From Acidobacteriota bacterium (GTDB lineage Bacteria > Acidobacteriota > Holophagae > Thermotomaculales > Thermotomaculaceae), in NCBI GenBank assembly GCA_003650445.1, contig QMQE01000044.1, forward strand, positions 1-15,770: a DNA stretch of 15,770 nucleotides, in the 5' to 3' direction. The position numbers were made by a program, and so were the translations under genes. The notes beneath the pieces were generated by a model, which saw only the letters and a program-made list of their open reading frames with translations, was not told where the DNA came from and made no database searches. Each line of letters opens with the position of its first letter. Positions within the stretch are counted from its first letter, which is position 1. Below, in pieces: positions 1-6,999 of the stretch.

Positions 1-1
1 A

Positions 2-967
2 CAAAAGGCCGAAGACGCGGCCCGCAGGGGTGAATATAATGAGGCACTGGGAATTGTTTCCCGGTGCCTCGATCTTTACCCCGGTTTCAGCCCTGCGAGG
101 GTACTGAAAAGCGAGATTTTGTCCAGAACAGGGGATATTGAAGCGGCTGTTAGAGAATTGCGGGAAATTATAGCATCTAATCCGGAAAATATTCGCGCCA
201 GGATGATTTTGACCGAGCTGTTTATTCAAGAGAATGATCAAAAGCAGGCTATGATTCACCTGGAATTTCTGTCTTTTATGGTACCTGAGAATGATCCGGC
301 CCTGCTGGATTTGCGCCAACGGGCCGAAGAACTACAGCCTGTGGCAAGAGTGGAAGAAGAGGCACCTCAACCCCTTGAATTCGGCATCATTGAAGAAGCG
401 AATGAAGACGATGCGGCGGAATTGTCTCCAGATGATTTGGGAGCAGATGAGGGAGATAATTTGATTCTGGAAGACGATGTCACAGAGATCTTCACGGAAG
501 AGGAATTAGGTGTCGAATCTATGGAAGCCCCGGATTCAATTGGAGAACGGAGAGACAGTTTGGGCCATGATAATCCGGAAATCAGTTCTGGCCGAATCGA
601 GATGGCGGATATGGAAGAGCATCTGGAAGAAGTGCCTGAGAATGTTGACGTTCAGCAGAGCGAAGTTGTGACTGTGCATGTTCCCGATGGAGAGGAAGGG
701 AGCGTAGAATCTGAAAAACAAGATGTTGAAATCAAGACTCTGACGATGGCAAGGGTCTATGAACGACAAAAAATGTACCGGGAAGCTTTGGAAATTCTGG
801 AAACACTATATTCGAACGAGCAATCCGAAGAATTGAGTGAGGAAATCCAGAGGGTTAAGCGACTTGTAGATGATAAGGCGATTACGGGGCAAAAAGGCCA
901 AAGAGAAAGAGTTATTGTGTCACTCAGGGACTGGATGGAGAAAATTACATGCAATTCAATGAAATGA
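2..967 (+). CDS. TPR-repeat protein with acidic linker, 5' end cut by the window edge
   Basis: The reading frame is open to the left edge, so the gene starts outside the window; a TTG at 119 is internal to the repeats and is not the start. About 321 residues are visible. Residues 1 to about 105 form roughly three tetratricopeptide-like helical pairs, for example EYNEALGIVSRCLDLYPGF and GDIEAAVRELREIIASNPEN, the usual A/G/Y/A/P spacing. A strongly acidic, low-complexity linker follows (about 115-240). A last TPR-like pair (about 242-291) contains ARVYERQKMYREALEILETL. TPRs are protein-protein scaffolds; the partner is unknown. The gene overlaps the next one by 19 bases, which suggests translational coupling and joint function. 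No signal peptide can be judged because the N-terminus is missing. The TPR call is firm; the specific role is unknown. Confidence 0.8.
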   Translation, partial: QKAEDAARRGEYNEALGIVSRCLDLYPGFSPARVLKSEILSRTGDIEAAVRELREIIASNPENIRARMILTELFIQENDQKQAMIHLEFLSFMVPENDPALLDLRQRAEELQPVARVEEEAPQPLEFGIIEEANEDDAAELSPDDLGADEGDNLILEDDVTEIFTEEELGVESMEAPDSIGERRDSLGHDNPEISSGRIEMADMEEHLEEVPENVDVQQSEVVTVHVPDGEEGSVESEKQDVEIKTLTMARVYERQKMYREALEILETLYSNEQSEELSEEIQRVKRLVDDKAITGQKGQRERVIVSLRDWMEKITCNSMK

Positions 968-1272
968 CCAGAGACCTTTCAGACAGGAAATTTGTAGTTT
1001 TTGACAAGGAAGCGCTTGTGGTTTATCAATCCCCTGGTGCTGAACTGGATCAGATGGTCATCGATTTGGCTGATTTGGTAGCGAATGCAGTCAGGTTGGA
1101 GATGTTTACGCCCACAGAATCATTATTGAATGTAAATGGCAGATTGATTCTGTTGAAACAGGTGGGTGATTTTTTTATTGCATTACTTTGCGAAGGGAAT
1201 GGAGAGGAGAGTAGAAAACTCGTTCTGGACATGTTGAAATTAGAAAGTAGATTGTTACCGGAGTTGACATAA
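949..1272 (+). CDS. Small Roadblock/LC7-like protein
   Basis: This 107-residue protein starts at an ATG inside the 3' end of the TPR gene, with GGAG (937-940) eight bases upstream. The pattern is a beta strand with an acidic turn (FVVFDKEALVVYQSPGAELD), a long helix (MVIDLADLVANAVRLEMF), then two beta strands (ESLLNVNGRLILLKQVGDFFIALLCE) and a C-terminal helix. That order matches the Roadblock/LC7 fold (MglB-like), whose members regulate small Ras-like GTPases or act as dimeric scaffolds. No GTPase gene is in the window, though one could lie to the left. The fold call rests on pattern reading only. The overlap with the TPR gene argues that this is a real gene and that the two products act together. 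Confidence 0.6.
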   Translation: MQFNEMTRDLSDRKFVVFDKEALVVYQSPGAELDQMVIDLADLVANAVRLEMFTPTESLLNVNGRLILLKQVGDFFIALLCEGNGEESRKLVLDMLKLESRLLPELT

Positions 1273-1344
1273 ACGGATTCAATCACGATACGACAGATGA
1301 GCTGCAAGGGGTTGCCTGCGGCCTGAAATGTTTTGTAGATAGGT

Positions 1345-1374
1345 AGGCCTGCTGACGAAACGTCCGGCGGGCTT
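1345..1374 (+). terminator. Terminator-like hairpin between the TPR/roadblock pair and efp
   Basis: The left arm GCCTGCTGACG (1347-1357) pairs with CGTCCGGCGGGC (1361-1372) across an AAA loop, with two G-U pairs and one bulged C; outer A-T and G-U pairs extend it to 1345-1374. The tail TTCTTCAG is only moderately T-rich, so it may be a weak intrinsic terminator. It lies immediately before the efp promoter, where one would expect the upstream unit to end. Confidence 0.45.
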
Positions 1375-1380
1375 CTTCAG

Positions 1381-1409
1381 TTGACGGGAGGATGGAAAGG
1401 CCTTATACT
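1381..1409 (+). promoter_or_regulatory. Sigma-70-type promoter of the efp-accBC operon
   Basis: TTGACG (1381-1386) and TATACT (1404-1409) are separated by exactly 17 bases, close to consensus. Transcription would begin near 1416, about 20 bases before the efp ATG, so the leader is short and holds little beyond the AGGAGG ribosome-binding site (1425-1430). Confidence 0.65.
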
Positions 1410-1435
1410 CAGACTGTAAACTGCAGGAGGAGACA

Positions 1436-1999
1436 ATGTACGATACCAGTGATTTTAGAAATGGTTTAAAAATTGAATTAGACGGCGTCCCATTTGAAAT
1501 TGTTGAGTTTCTTCATGTAAAACCGGGAAAAGGCGGGGCATTTGTCCGAACGAAAATGAAGAACATGCAGACCGGCGCAGTGCTCAGCAAGACATTTCGT
1601 GCAGGAGAAAAGGTTGGTAAGCCCGAGCTTCAGGATAGGCACATGCAATTTCTATACAGTCAGGCAGATGATGTGATTTTGATGGATCTGGATACGTATG
1701 AGCAAATCCCTGTTCCGGTTGAGAAGTTGGGAAACAAGCGCCTGTTCCTGAAAGAAGACATGGAAATTGACGTACTTTTCTACAAGGGTGAGGCAATTGC
1801 AATTGAGCTTCCGATCTTTGTTGAACTTGCCATCAGCCATACTGACCCCGGGCTACGGGGGGATACCGCGAGTGGCGGTAGCAAACCGGCCACTGTTGAA
1901 ACAGGAGCTGTAATACAGGTTCCTTTGTTCATTGGCGAGGGGGAAATGGTGAGAGTTGATACGAGAACCGGAGAATACATAACGAGGGTAAAAAAGTGA
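1436..1999 (+). CDS. efp: Translation elongation factor P
   Basis: EF-P binds between the P and E sites and promotes peptide-bond formation on ribosomes stalled at polyproline stretches. The 187-residue length matches the family. The N-terminal KOW-like domain carries the loop KPGKGGAF with lysine 32 at the tip, the position modified by EpmA-type lysylation or other chemistries in various bacteria. The OB domains follow, with the family signature near the end (FIGEGEMVRVDTRTGEYITR). The start is an ATG with AGGAGG five bases upstream. The stop codon overlaps the GTG start of accB (GTGA at 1996-1999). No modification enzyme gene is in view, so whether lysine 32 is modified cannot be told. Confidence 0.97.
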   Translation: MYDTSDFRNGLKIELDGVPFEIVEFLHVKPGKGGAFVRTKMKNMQTGAVLSKTFRAGEKVGKPELQDRHMQFLYSQADDVILMDLDTYEQIPVPVEKLGNKRLFLKEDMEIDVLFYKGEAIAIELPIFVELAISHTDPGLRGDTASGGSKPATVETGAVIQVPLFIGEGEMVRVDTRTGEYITRVKK

Positions 2000-2466
2000 A
2001 TGTAAAAGAAATCCAGAAGCTTATGGAAGCATTTCAAAAAAACGGCTTGACGGAACTGGAGTTGGCTGATGAGGCTTTCAATTTAAAATTAAAACGTGAG
2101 ATTGTTGTTGAAAATGTTGCAATGGTATCGTCACCGTCCATGATCCAGAACCAGGCCCAATTCCCTGTTACATCAACTCCGGCGACTGGGTCGGAAGAGG
2201 TTGAAGAGACGATTCCTGAAGAGGGCCTTGAAATTATTGAATCGCCCATTATTGGCACTTTTTACCGTTCTCCGAATCCGGATGCTTCCCCATATGTGGC
2301 GGTGGGCGATGTGATCCGAAAAGGTCAGGTTCTTTGCATCATCGAGGCGATGAAGATTATGAACGAGATTGAATCTGAGATAGAAGGGACAGTTGTCAGA
2401 ATTTTTCCCAAAAATGCGGAAGCGGTTGAGTACGGGCAGAAGCTTTTCGCCGTAAAGCCGGTGTGA
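1996..2466 (+). CDS. accB: Biotin carboxyl carrier protein of acetyl-CoA carboxylase
   Basis: AccB carries biotin between the biotin carboxylase (AccC) and the carboxyltransferase in malonyl-CoA formation, the committed step of fatty-acid synthesis. The 156-residue protein has the usual N-terminal helix (MNVKEIQKLMEAFQKNGLTE), a mobile linker (about 40-78), and a biotinyl domain from about 79. The thumb region SPIIGTFYRSPNPDASPY and the biotinylation motif EAMKIMNEIE are clear; lysine 120 is the expected biotin site. The start is GTG at 1996, overlapping the efp stop by four bases, with GAGGG (1984-1988) seven bases upstream; the ATG at 2000 is out of frame. Coupling to efp is likely. Confidence 0.96.
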   Translation: MNVKEIQKLMEAFQKNGLTELELADEAFNLKLKREIVVENVAMVSSPSMIQNQAQFPVTSTPATGSEEVEETIPEEGLEIIESPIIGTFYRSPNPDASPYVAVGDVIRKGQVLCIIEAMKIMNEIESEIEGTVVRIFPKNAEAVEYGQKLFAVKPV

Positions 2467-2479
2467 GACAGTTGAATTT

Positions 2480-3820
2480 ATGTTTAAAAAAATTCTGATT
2501 GCCAACCGGGGTGAAATCGCGCTAAGAATTATCAATGCCTGCAAAGAACTTGGGATTCCCACTGTTGGTGTTTATTCTGTTGCAGACCGTGAATCGCTCC
2601 ATGTGAAACTGGCTGACGAATGTATCTGTATCGGTGGAGCGGCCAGCAGTAAAAGCTATCTCTCTATTCCCGCCATTATTGCTGCAGCGGAAATTACCGG
2701 AGCGGATGCAATCCATCCGGGTTACGGGTTCTTGGCTGAAAACGCGCATTTTGCTGAAGTGTGCAAAGGCTGCGGTATTACTTTTATTGGACCCAGGGCA
2801 GAACATATCCGTTTAATGGGAGACAAGTCCCGAGCCAGGGACACCATGATTCGCAAAAAGGTTCCGGTGGTTCCGGGGAGTGACGGCCCGATAACCACTG
2901 AAGGGGAGTTGCCTGAGCTTGCCGAGCAGATCGGTTATCCGGTTATCTTGAAAGCATCTGCCGGTGGCGGTGGGAAGGGAATGCGAATTGTCCGTGAAAA
3001 AAACGAATTATTATCTGCCTACAACATGGCCCGCACTGAAGCCGGAGCGGCATTTGGCGATGACACCATGTACATGGAAAAATATATTGTAAACCCCAGG
3101 CATATAGAAGTACAGATTGCTGCCGATAATGAGGGGAGTACGGTTCATCTTGGGGAGCGAGAATGTTCCATTCAGAGAAACCACCAGAAGCTGATTGAGG
3201 AAGCACTTTCCTCCGTATTGACTCCTGAACAGCGAAAAGAAATGGGAACAACAGCAAAAAAAGCCGCAGCCGCGATTGGATATTCCAATCTGGGTACGGT
3301 GGAGTTTTTACTGGATGGTGACGGGAAATATTATTTCATGGAAATGAACACAAGGATTCAAGTGGAGCATACAGTGACGGAGGGAGTTACCAATATAGAT
3401 CTGGTGAAGCTTCAGATAGCACTGGCAGCAGGTGAGAAACTCCCTTTGACCCAAAGGGATGTTAAATTTTTCGGTCATTGCATCGAATGCAGAATAAATG
3501 CTGAGGATCCGGTGTCCTTTATGCCTTCGCCGGGGAAAATCGAAGCTTTCCATGCACCGGGCGGCCTGGGTGTTCGCCTGGAAACGGCGGCATATTCCGG
3601 CTATACGGTTTCTCCTTATTATGATTCCATGATCGGGAAATTGATTACCTTTGGCCACAACAGGCCGGAAGCAATTGCCAGAATGAAGCGTGCCCTGGGG
3701 ATGTTTTTTATTGAGGGCATCAAGACAAATATTCCAATGCATTTGAAAATTCTGGAAGATAAGGATTTCCAGGCCGGTAATTTTACGACCCATTTTATGG
3801 AGAGATTCGCCCGAAAATGA
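2480..3820 (+). CDS. accC: Biotin carboxylase subunit of acetyl-CoA carboxylase
   Basis: AccC uses ATP and bicarbonate to carboxylate the biotin of AccB. The 446 residues match the family (about 449 in E. coli). In order one sees the N-terminal domain (KKILIANRGEIALRI, HPGYGFLAEN at 79-88), the ATP-grasp domain with lysines at 116 and 158, the glycine-rich lid (160-167), HIEVQ (208-212), lysine 237, and the catalytic block EMNTRIQVEH. In that block E288, N290, R292, Q294 and E296 align with the known active-site residues. The gap to accB is 13 bases. The last four bases overlap the start of the phosphoesterase. Pyruvate or propionyl-CoA carboxylase subunits look similar, but adjacency to accB favours AccC. 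Confidence 0.96.
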   Translation: MFKKILIANRGEIALRIINACKELGIPTVGVYSVADRESLHVKLADECICIGGAASSKSYLSIPAIIAAAEITGADAIHPGYGFLAENAHFAEVCKGCGITFIGPRAEHIRLMGDKSRARDTMIRKKVPVVPGSDGPITTEGELPELAEQIGYPVILKASAGGGGKGMRIVREKNELLSAYNMARTEAGAAFGDDTMYMEKYIVNPRHIEVQIAADNEGSTVHLGERECSIQRNHQKLIEEALSSVLTPEQRKEMGTTAKKAAAAIGYSNLGTVEFLLDGDGKYYFMEMNTRIQVEHTVTEGVTNIDLVKLQIALAAGEKLPLTQRDVKFFGHCIECRINAEDPVSFMPSPGKIEAFHAPGGLGVRLETAAYSGYTVSPYYDSMIGKLITFGHNRPEAIARMKRALGMFFIEGIKTNIPMHLKILEDKDFQAGNFTTHFMERFARK

Positions 3821-4554
3821 GATATCTTGTATTGAGTGACATCCATGGGAATATTGAAGCCCTACGGGCTACAATGGCTTTTATCAGGCGCAAAAAATAT
3901 TCAGGGGTTCTATTTCTGGGAGACCTTGTTGGCTATGGGGCTGCGCCGAATCAGGTGGTCGATACATTCAAGAGAATGCGGGGGTTGGTTTCGGTTCGAG
4001 GAAATCACGATAAAGTCTGTTCCGGGATTGAGGAAGGATACAATTTTAACGATAAGGCAAAAATAGCGGCAGACTGGACATTTGAAAAACTCTCCATGGA
4101 CAACCTGAAATTTATCCGTGAAATGCCGAGAGGCCCGGTTCGTGTGAATGAAAAAATCTTGTTGTCCCATGGTTCTCCGGCAAACGAGGATTACTACCTT
4201 TTCAGCGAATTTGATGCGTTCCAGGTATTTAATCGATTTTCCACTCATATGATGTTTTTCGGGCATACCCATGTCCCTTGTATTTTCGACTTTGACGGGA
4301 CAACCATCCATTTCAGGCGGCTGCTGGACCGCGATGTCGTTCAATTGGACTCGAATCACCGTTATCTGATAAATCCCGGTTCGGTAGGACAGCCGAGAGA
4401 TCGCGATTATCGTGCCTCTTTTCTGATTATGGATTCCGATACCGGAAAACTATACTACTACCGGGTTCATTACAATGTCGAAGCTGCGCAGAACCGCATT
4501 CTGGCGGAAGGCCTACCTTATCACCTTGCCGCGCGCCTTTCATTCGGCGTTTAA
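3817..4554 (+). CDS. Calcineurin-like metallophosphoesterase (YfcE/MJ0936-like)
   Basis: This 245-residue protein has the complete two-metal phosphoesterase signature: DIHGN (D8, H10), GDLVGYG (D36), RGNHD (N63, H64), LSHGS (H118) and GHTH (H150, H152). The later INPGSVGQPRD block is typical of the compact Metallophos_2 type, which contains phosphodiesterases and some phosphatases with small substrates. There is no signal peptide, so it should be cytoplasmic. Its ATG overlaps the accC stop (ATGA, 3817-3820), placing it in the efp-accBC operon. The substrate cannot be read from the sequence, and the operon link to fatty-acid synthesis does not prove a role there. Confidence 0.9.
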   Translation: MRYLVLSDIHGNIEALRATMAFIRRKKYSGVLFLGDLVGYGAAPNQVVDTFKRMRGLVSVRGNHDKVCSGIEEGYNFNDKAKIAADWTFEKLSMDNLKFIREMPRGPVRVNEKILLSHGSPANEDYYLFSEFDAFQVFNRFSTHMMFFGHTHVPCIFDFDGTTIHFRRLLDRDVVQLDSNHRYLINPGSVGQPRDRDYRASFLIMDSDTGKLYYYRVHYNVEAAQNRILAEGLPYHLAARLSFGV

Positions 4555-4579
4555 CGTGGCTTAAAAATCAGGGGGAAAA

Positions 4580-5098
4580 ATGAAAATTTCAATGTGCATG
4601 CTCTTATCCATTATCGGATTCTCGCTGTTTGCCGCCAGTCGGCCGGCTCCGTTGAAACCGGGAGACGAATTCCCCGCGGTACGTCTCCAAAACCAGGACG
4701 GAGAACTTGTCAACCTGTTTTCCTACAAAGGGAAATGGTTGATCCTGTATTTTTACCCCAAAGACGGCACCCCGGGCTGCCGGAAAGAAGCATTGGCGTT
4801 TACGCGGCTGAAAAACGATTATTCCGCTTTAAATGCGGTGGTATTTGGTGTTAATCCTGCCGGTTCTGCCAGCCATAAGAAATTTGTGAAGAAATATAAG
4901 TTGAAAATTGACCTGCTTGTAGACAATAAAAAGAAACTTATGAAACTCTTTGGCGTCAAGAGTTTTTTCGGATTCTGTTCAAGAGATACTGTGTTGATAA
5001 ATCCTGCCGGCCGGGTGGAAAAAATTTATCGGGGTGTTTCTCCGGAAGGAAGCCCCGGCGACATTCTGACATACATCCGTTCACATCAATCCCGTTGA
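4580..5098 (+). CDS. Exported peroxiredoxin of the Bcp/PrxQ type
   Basis: These thiol peroxidases reduce hydrogen peroxide and alkyl hydroperoxides. The 172-residue protein starts with a likely signal peptide (MKIS, hydrophobic stretch 5-18, cleavage near AAS at 18-20), so it should act outside the cytoplasm. The thioredoxin-fold domain has YFYPKDGTPGC with peroxidatic cysteine 67 and threonine 64, and the conserved arginine is likely R135 in SRDTVLINP. In classical Bcp the resolving cysteine sits five residues after the first; here that residue is L72. The only other mature cysteine is C133. A purine-rich site (AGGGGGAA) precedes the ATG, 25 bases after the phosphoesterase. The 3' end overlaps the convergent rarA gene by 13 bases. 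A thioredoxin-like reductase such as ResA/TlpA is less likely because CxxC is absent. Confidence 0.88.
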   Translation: MKISMCMLLSIIGFSLFAASRPAPLKPGDEFPAVRLQNQDGELVNLFSYKGKWLILYFYPKDGTPGCRKEALAFTRLKNDYSALNAVVFGVNPAGSASHKKFVKKYKLKIDLLVDNKKKLMKLFGVKSFFGFCSRDTVLINPAGRVEKIYRGVSPEGSPGDILTYIRSHQSR

Positions 5099-6453
5099 GG
5101 ATTCTTGTTTTTTTTGTTCAGCCGGAAAGTTAAATTTCCGTTCAGTTCCAGCTTTTGAATCTTTACAAAATACCGGAGTGCTTTCTTTAACTTCCATGCC
5201 GGAATGCCGGATTGCCGTGCCATCCATTGAAGGTTCAGTTTTCCTTCCGGATGCCGTTCCAATAATCCGGTCAATTCCTTTTCCACATCCGGCGGCAGAA
5301 ATGTCAACTCTGTTTCTCCGGTAAAGGCGGCATCCTGTAACTCTTTCGGCAGAAAAAGTTGGTTTTCGAAAGGATTATCATGGGTGTAAATATAATTCTT
5401 GCCGCCGGTCATTTTTTTGGCATCCGGATAATGGTGGTCTTTCAGGTGAGGAGGAACCGGAAAACTTTCTCCGTTTTGAATGCGGTGCATGGCAGTATCA
5501 ATGGCACGGATCGTTTCATTTGATTTTGGGGCTCGTGCCAGAAAGACGGCAGTTTGCGTTAGATGAATACGCGCTTCCGGAAATCCAAGTTGCTGTACGG
5601 CATTGAGGGCGGCGGAAGCCAGGATTGTAGCGAGAGGTTCCGCGTTTCCAACATCTTCCGCCGCGCAGACAAAAAGCCGTCTTGCGATAAATTCCGGATC
5701 TTCTCCCGCTGCAATCATCTTTCCCAGCCAGTAAACTGCTGCGTTTGCGTCTCCCCCCCGTATGCTTTTCTGCAAAGCGGATGCGTGGTCATAATGGGCA
5801 TCAGACATTCTGTCGTAAACCGGGTTGGTTTCAAGCTCAGAAAACGCAGATTCTCCGGCAATGGAAACCGCTTCCAGCAGATTGTAGGCCTGACGCATAT
5901 CTCCCTGTGATAAGTGGACAATTCTTGAAAGCATTTTCTCCTGAACTTCAATAGTGTGCTCTTTGGAAGCCTTCTTCAACGCATTTTCTATGGAGGCTGG
6001 CGTCAAGGGCTTGAAACTCATTATAAGACACCTGGAGCGAATGGCCTTATTTACGGAAAATGCCGGATTTTCAGTTGTGGAACCAACTAGAACCAGAGTC
6101 CCTTTTTCCACATGGGGGAGGAGAATGTCTTGTTGCAACTTGTTGAAACGGTGAATCTCATCAATAAACAGCAACAGCGAACCCACAGCCTTTGCCTTGG
6201 CAACAATCGCCTTCAATTCCTTTGCTCCACTGTCAGTCGCTGAAATGTCCAGGAAAGTCATGGATAGTGACTGGCTGAGAATTCGGGCAAGGGTCGTTTT
6301 CCCTGACCCCGGTGGCCCCCAGAAAATCATGGATTGTATATGTTTTTCTTCAATGAACCGGCGAATGGGCTTTCCCGGCCCCACCAGGTGTTCCTGGCCA
6401 ACAAAATCGTCCAGGGAGATTGGCCGGAACTGTTCTGCAAATGGTTTTTTCAT
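5086..6453 (-). CDS. rarA: Replication-associated recombination protein A (RarA/MgsA), AAA+ ATPase
   Basis: RarA is a clamp-loader-like AAA+ ATPase that acts at stalled replication forks. Counting from the upstream ATG at 6474, Walker A GPPGSGKTT is at 53-61, Walker B with FIDEIHRF about 100-110, sensor 1 GSTTENPAF at 131-139 and the arginine-finger segment IRSRC at 145-149; the MgsA-type C-domain holds AAEDVGNAEPLA. I prefer the ATG at 6453 (eighth codon of the longer frame, 455 residues). AAGGAAG (6465-6471) precedes it, whereas the 6474 ATG has no Shine-Dalgarno sequence and sits within a few bases of the likely transcription start. The last 70 or so residues differ from the usual tail and look like a winged helix. 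The gene stands alone on the minus strand. Confidence 0.93.
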   Translation of the reverse strand: MKKPFAEQFRPISLDDFVGQEHLVGPGKPIRRFIEEKHIQSMIFWGPPGSGKTTLARILSQSLSMTFLDISATDSGAKELKAIVAKAKAVGSLLLFIDEIHRFNKLQQDILLPHVEKGTLVLVGSTTENPAFSVNKAIRSRCLIMSFKPLTPASIENALKKASKEHTIEVQEKMLSRIVHLSQGDMRQAYNLLEAVSIAGESAFSELETNPVYDRMSDAHYDHASALQKSIRGGDANAAVYWLGKMIAAGEDPEFIARRLFVCAAEDVGNAEPLATILASAALNAVQQLGFPEARIHLTQTAVFLARAPKSNETIRAIDTAMHRIQNGESFPVPPHLKDHHYPDAKKMTGGKNYIYTHDNPFENQLFLPKELQDAAFTGETELTFLPPDVEKELTGLLERHPEGKLNLQWMARQSGIPAWKLKKALRYFVKIQKLELNGNLTFRLNKKNKNPQRD

Positions 6454-6486
6454 AGGGCTTTCCACTTCCTTCATTCAATAATCACA

Positions 6487-6495
6487 ATTGTATCA
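6487..6495 (-). promoter_or_regulatory. Possible extended -10 promoter of rarA
   Basis: Read on the minus strand, TGATACAAT fits an extended -10 element (TGnTAnnnT); no good -35 box is present. Transcription would start near 6480, leaving about 27 bases before the ATG at 6453 and including its Shine-Dalgarno site. Confidence 0.35.
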
Positions 6496-6576
6496 TGCCG
6501 GCAGGCCGGGACACATGAACAAAAGGGGTCTGATTTACGTATAGTTGAGTGAACAGAAATCAGCTTGGAGGTTTAT

Positions 6577-6831
6577 ATGATTGGTACCTTGTTTGGATTG
6601 GGATTTACCTTGATAGCACTGGCTGTGGCATTCTGGTTTTTTAAATTAATTTTTAAGGCCGTGTTCTTTCTCTCGGGAACGCTGATCGCATTGATTATTG
6701 CTGCGGCATTGTTTCCTATCCTGATTGTGCTTGTTATCGTCGGGCTCAAATTACTGCTGCTCTTTTTTCTTCTGATTCCCATCCTTATTGCCGGTATCAT
6801 CCTGAAATTTCTCCTTGTCCCCTTTGCTTAA
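6577..6831 (+). CDS. Small, extremely hydrophobic membrane protein of unknown function
   Basis: The 84-residue product begins at the ATG at 6577, with TTGGAGG (6565-6571) ending five bases upstream; the TTG at 6565 is in frame but is part of this ribosome-binding site. Nearly the whole chain is membrane-seeking: segments at about 4-22, 28-55 and 59-81, built of L, I, F, V and A. The only charged residues are four lysines (23, 27, 58, 77); there is no acidic residue. Lysines at 23 and 27 suggest a cytoplasmic loop after the first segment. I do not recognise the family. It lies alone between rarA (divergent) and the symporter (convergent). The strong ribosome-binding site and the consistent composition support a real gene. 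Confidence 0.7.
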   Translation: MIGTLFGLGFTLIALAVAFWFFKLIFKAVFFLSGTLIALIIAAALFPILIVLVIVGLKLLLLFFLLIPILIAGIILKFLLVPFA

Positions 6832-6852
6832 ATCGGCCTTTGGACTGATTTA
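6829..6852. repeat. Imperfect inverted repeat at the stop codon of the small membrane protein gene
   Basis: TAAATCGGCC (6829-6838) pairs with GGACTGATTTA (6842-6852) around a TTT loop, with one G-U pair and one bulged A. No T-run follows on either strand, so it is at best a transcript-end stabiliser. The rest of 6853-6999 holds no gene. It contains a second loose inverted repeat: GGTAGG-AAAA from 6868 against TTTTCCCTACC ending at 6940. Confidence 0.35.
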
Positions 6853-6999
6853 AGTGTGATGGTGGTCGGTAGGAAAAAAGAGAGGGGGAACCAGAAAGAT
6901 CATGTAAGCTTGTAATCAATATGCGTTTCTTTTCCCTACCTTTCAAAATGCACTGAAACAGAACACTCACTCCCATCGCACATTTTACATTCACTTACA

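Noticed and set aside
119..967. TPR gene beginning at TTG 119
   Set aside because: The frame stays open to the left edge and encodes further TPR sequence, so the TTG is internal and the gene is simply cut.
5123..5140. Perfect inverted repeat CGGAAA-N6-TTTCCG near the peroxiredoxin end as a terminator
   Set aside because: The T-run lies before the repeat on the plus strand, none follows it, and the repeat lies in rarA coding sequence for the terminal beta wing.
6797..6994. 65-residue minus-strand frame downstream of the symporter
   Set aside because: No ribosome-binding site, protein-like pattern or family resemblance; it overlaps the end of the small membrane protein gene and inverted repeats.
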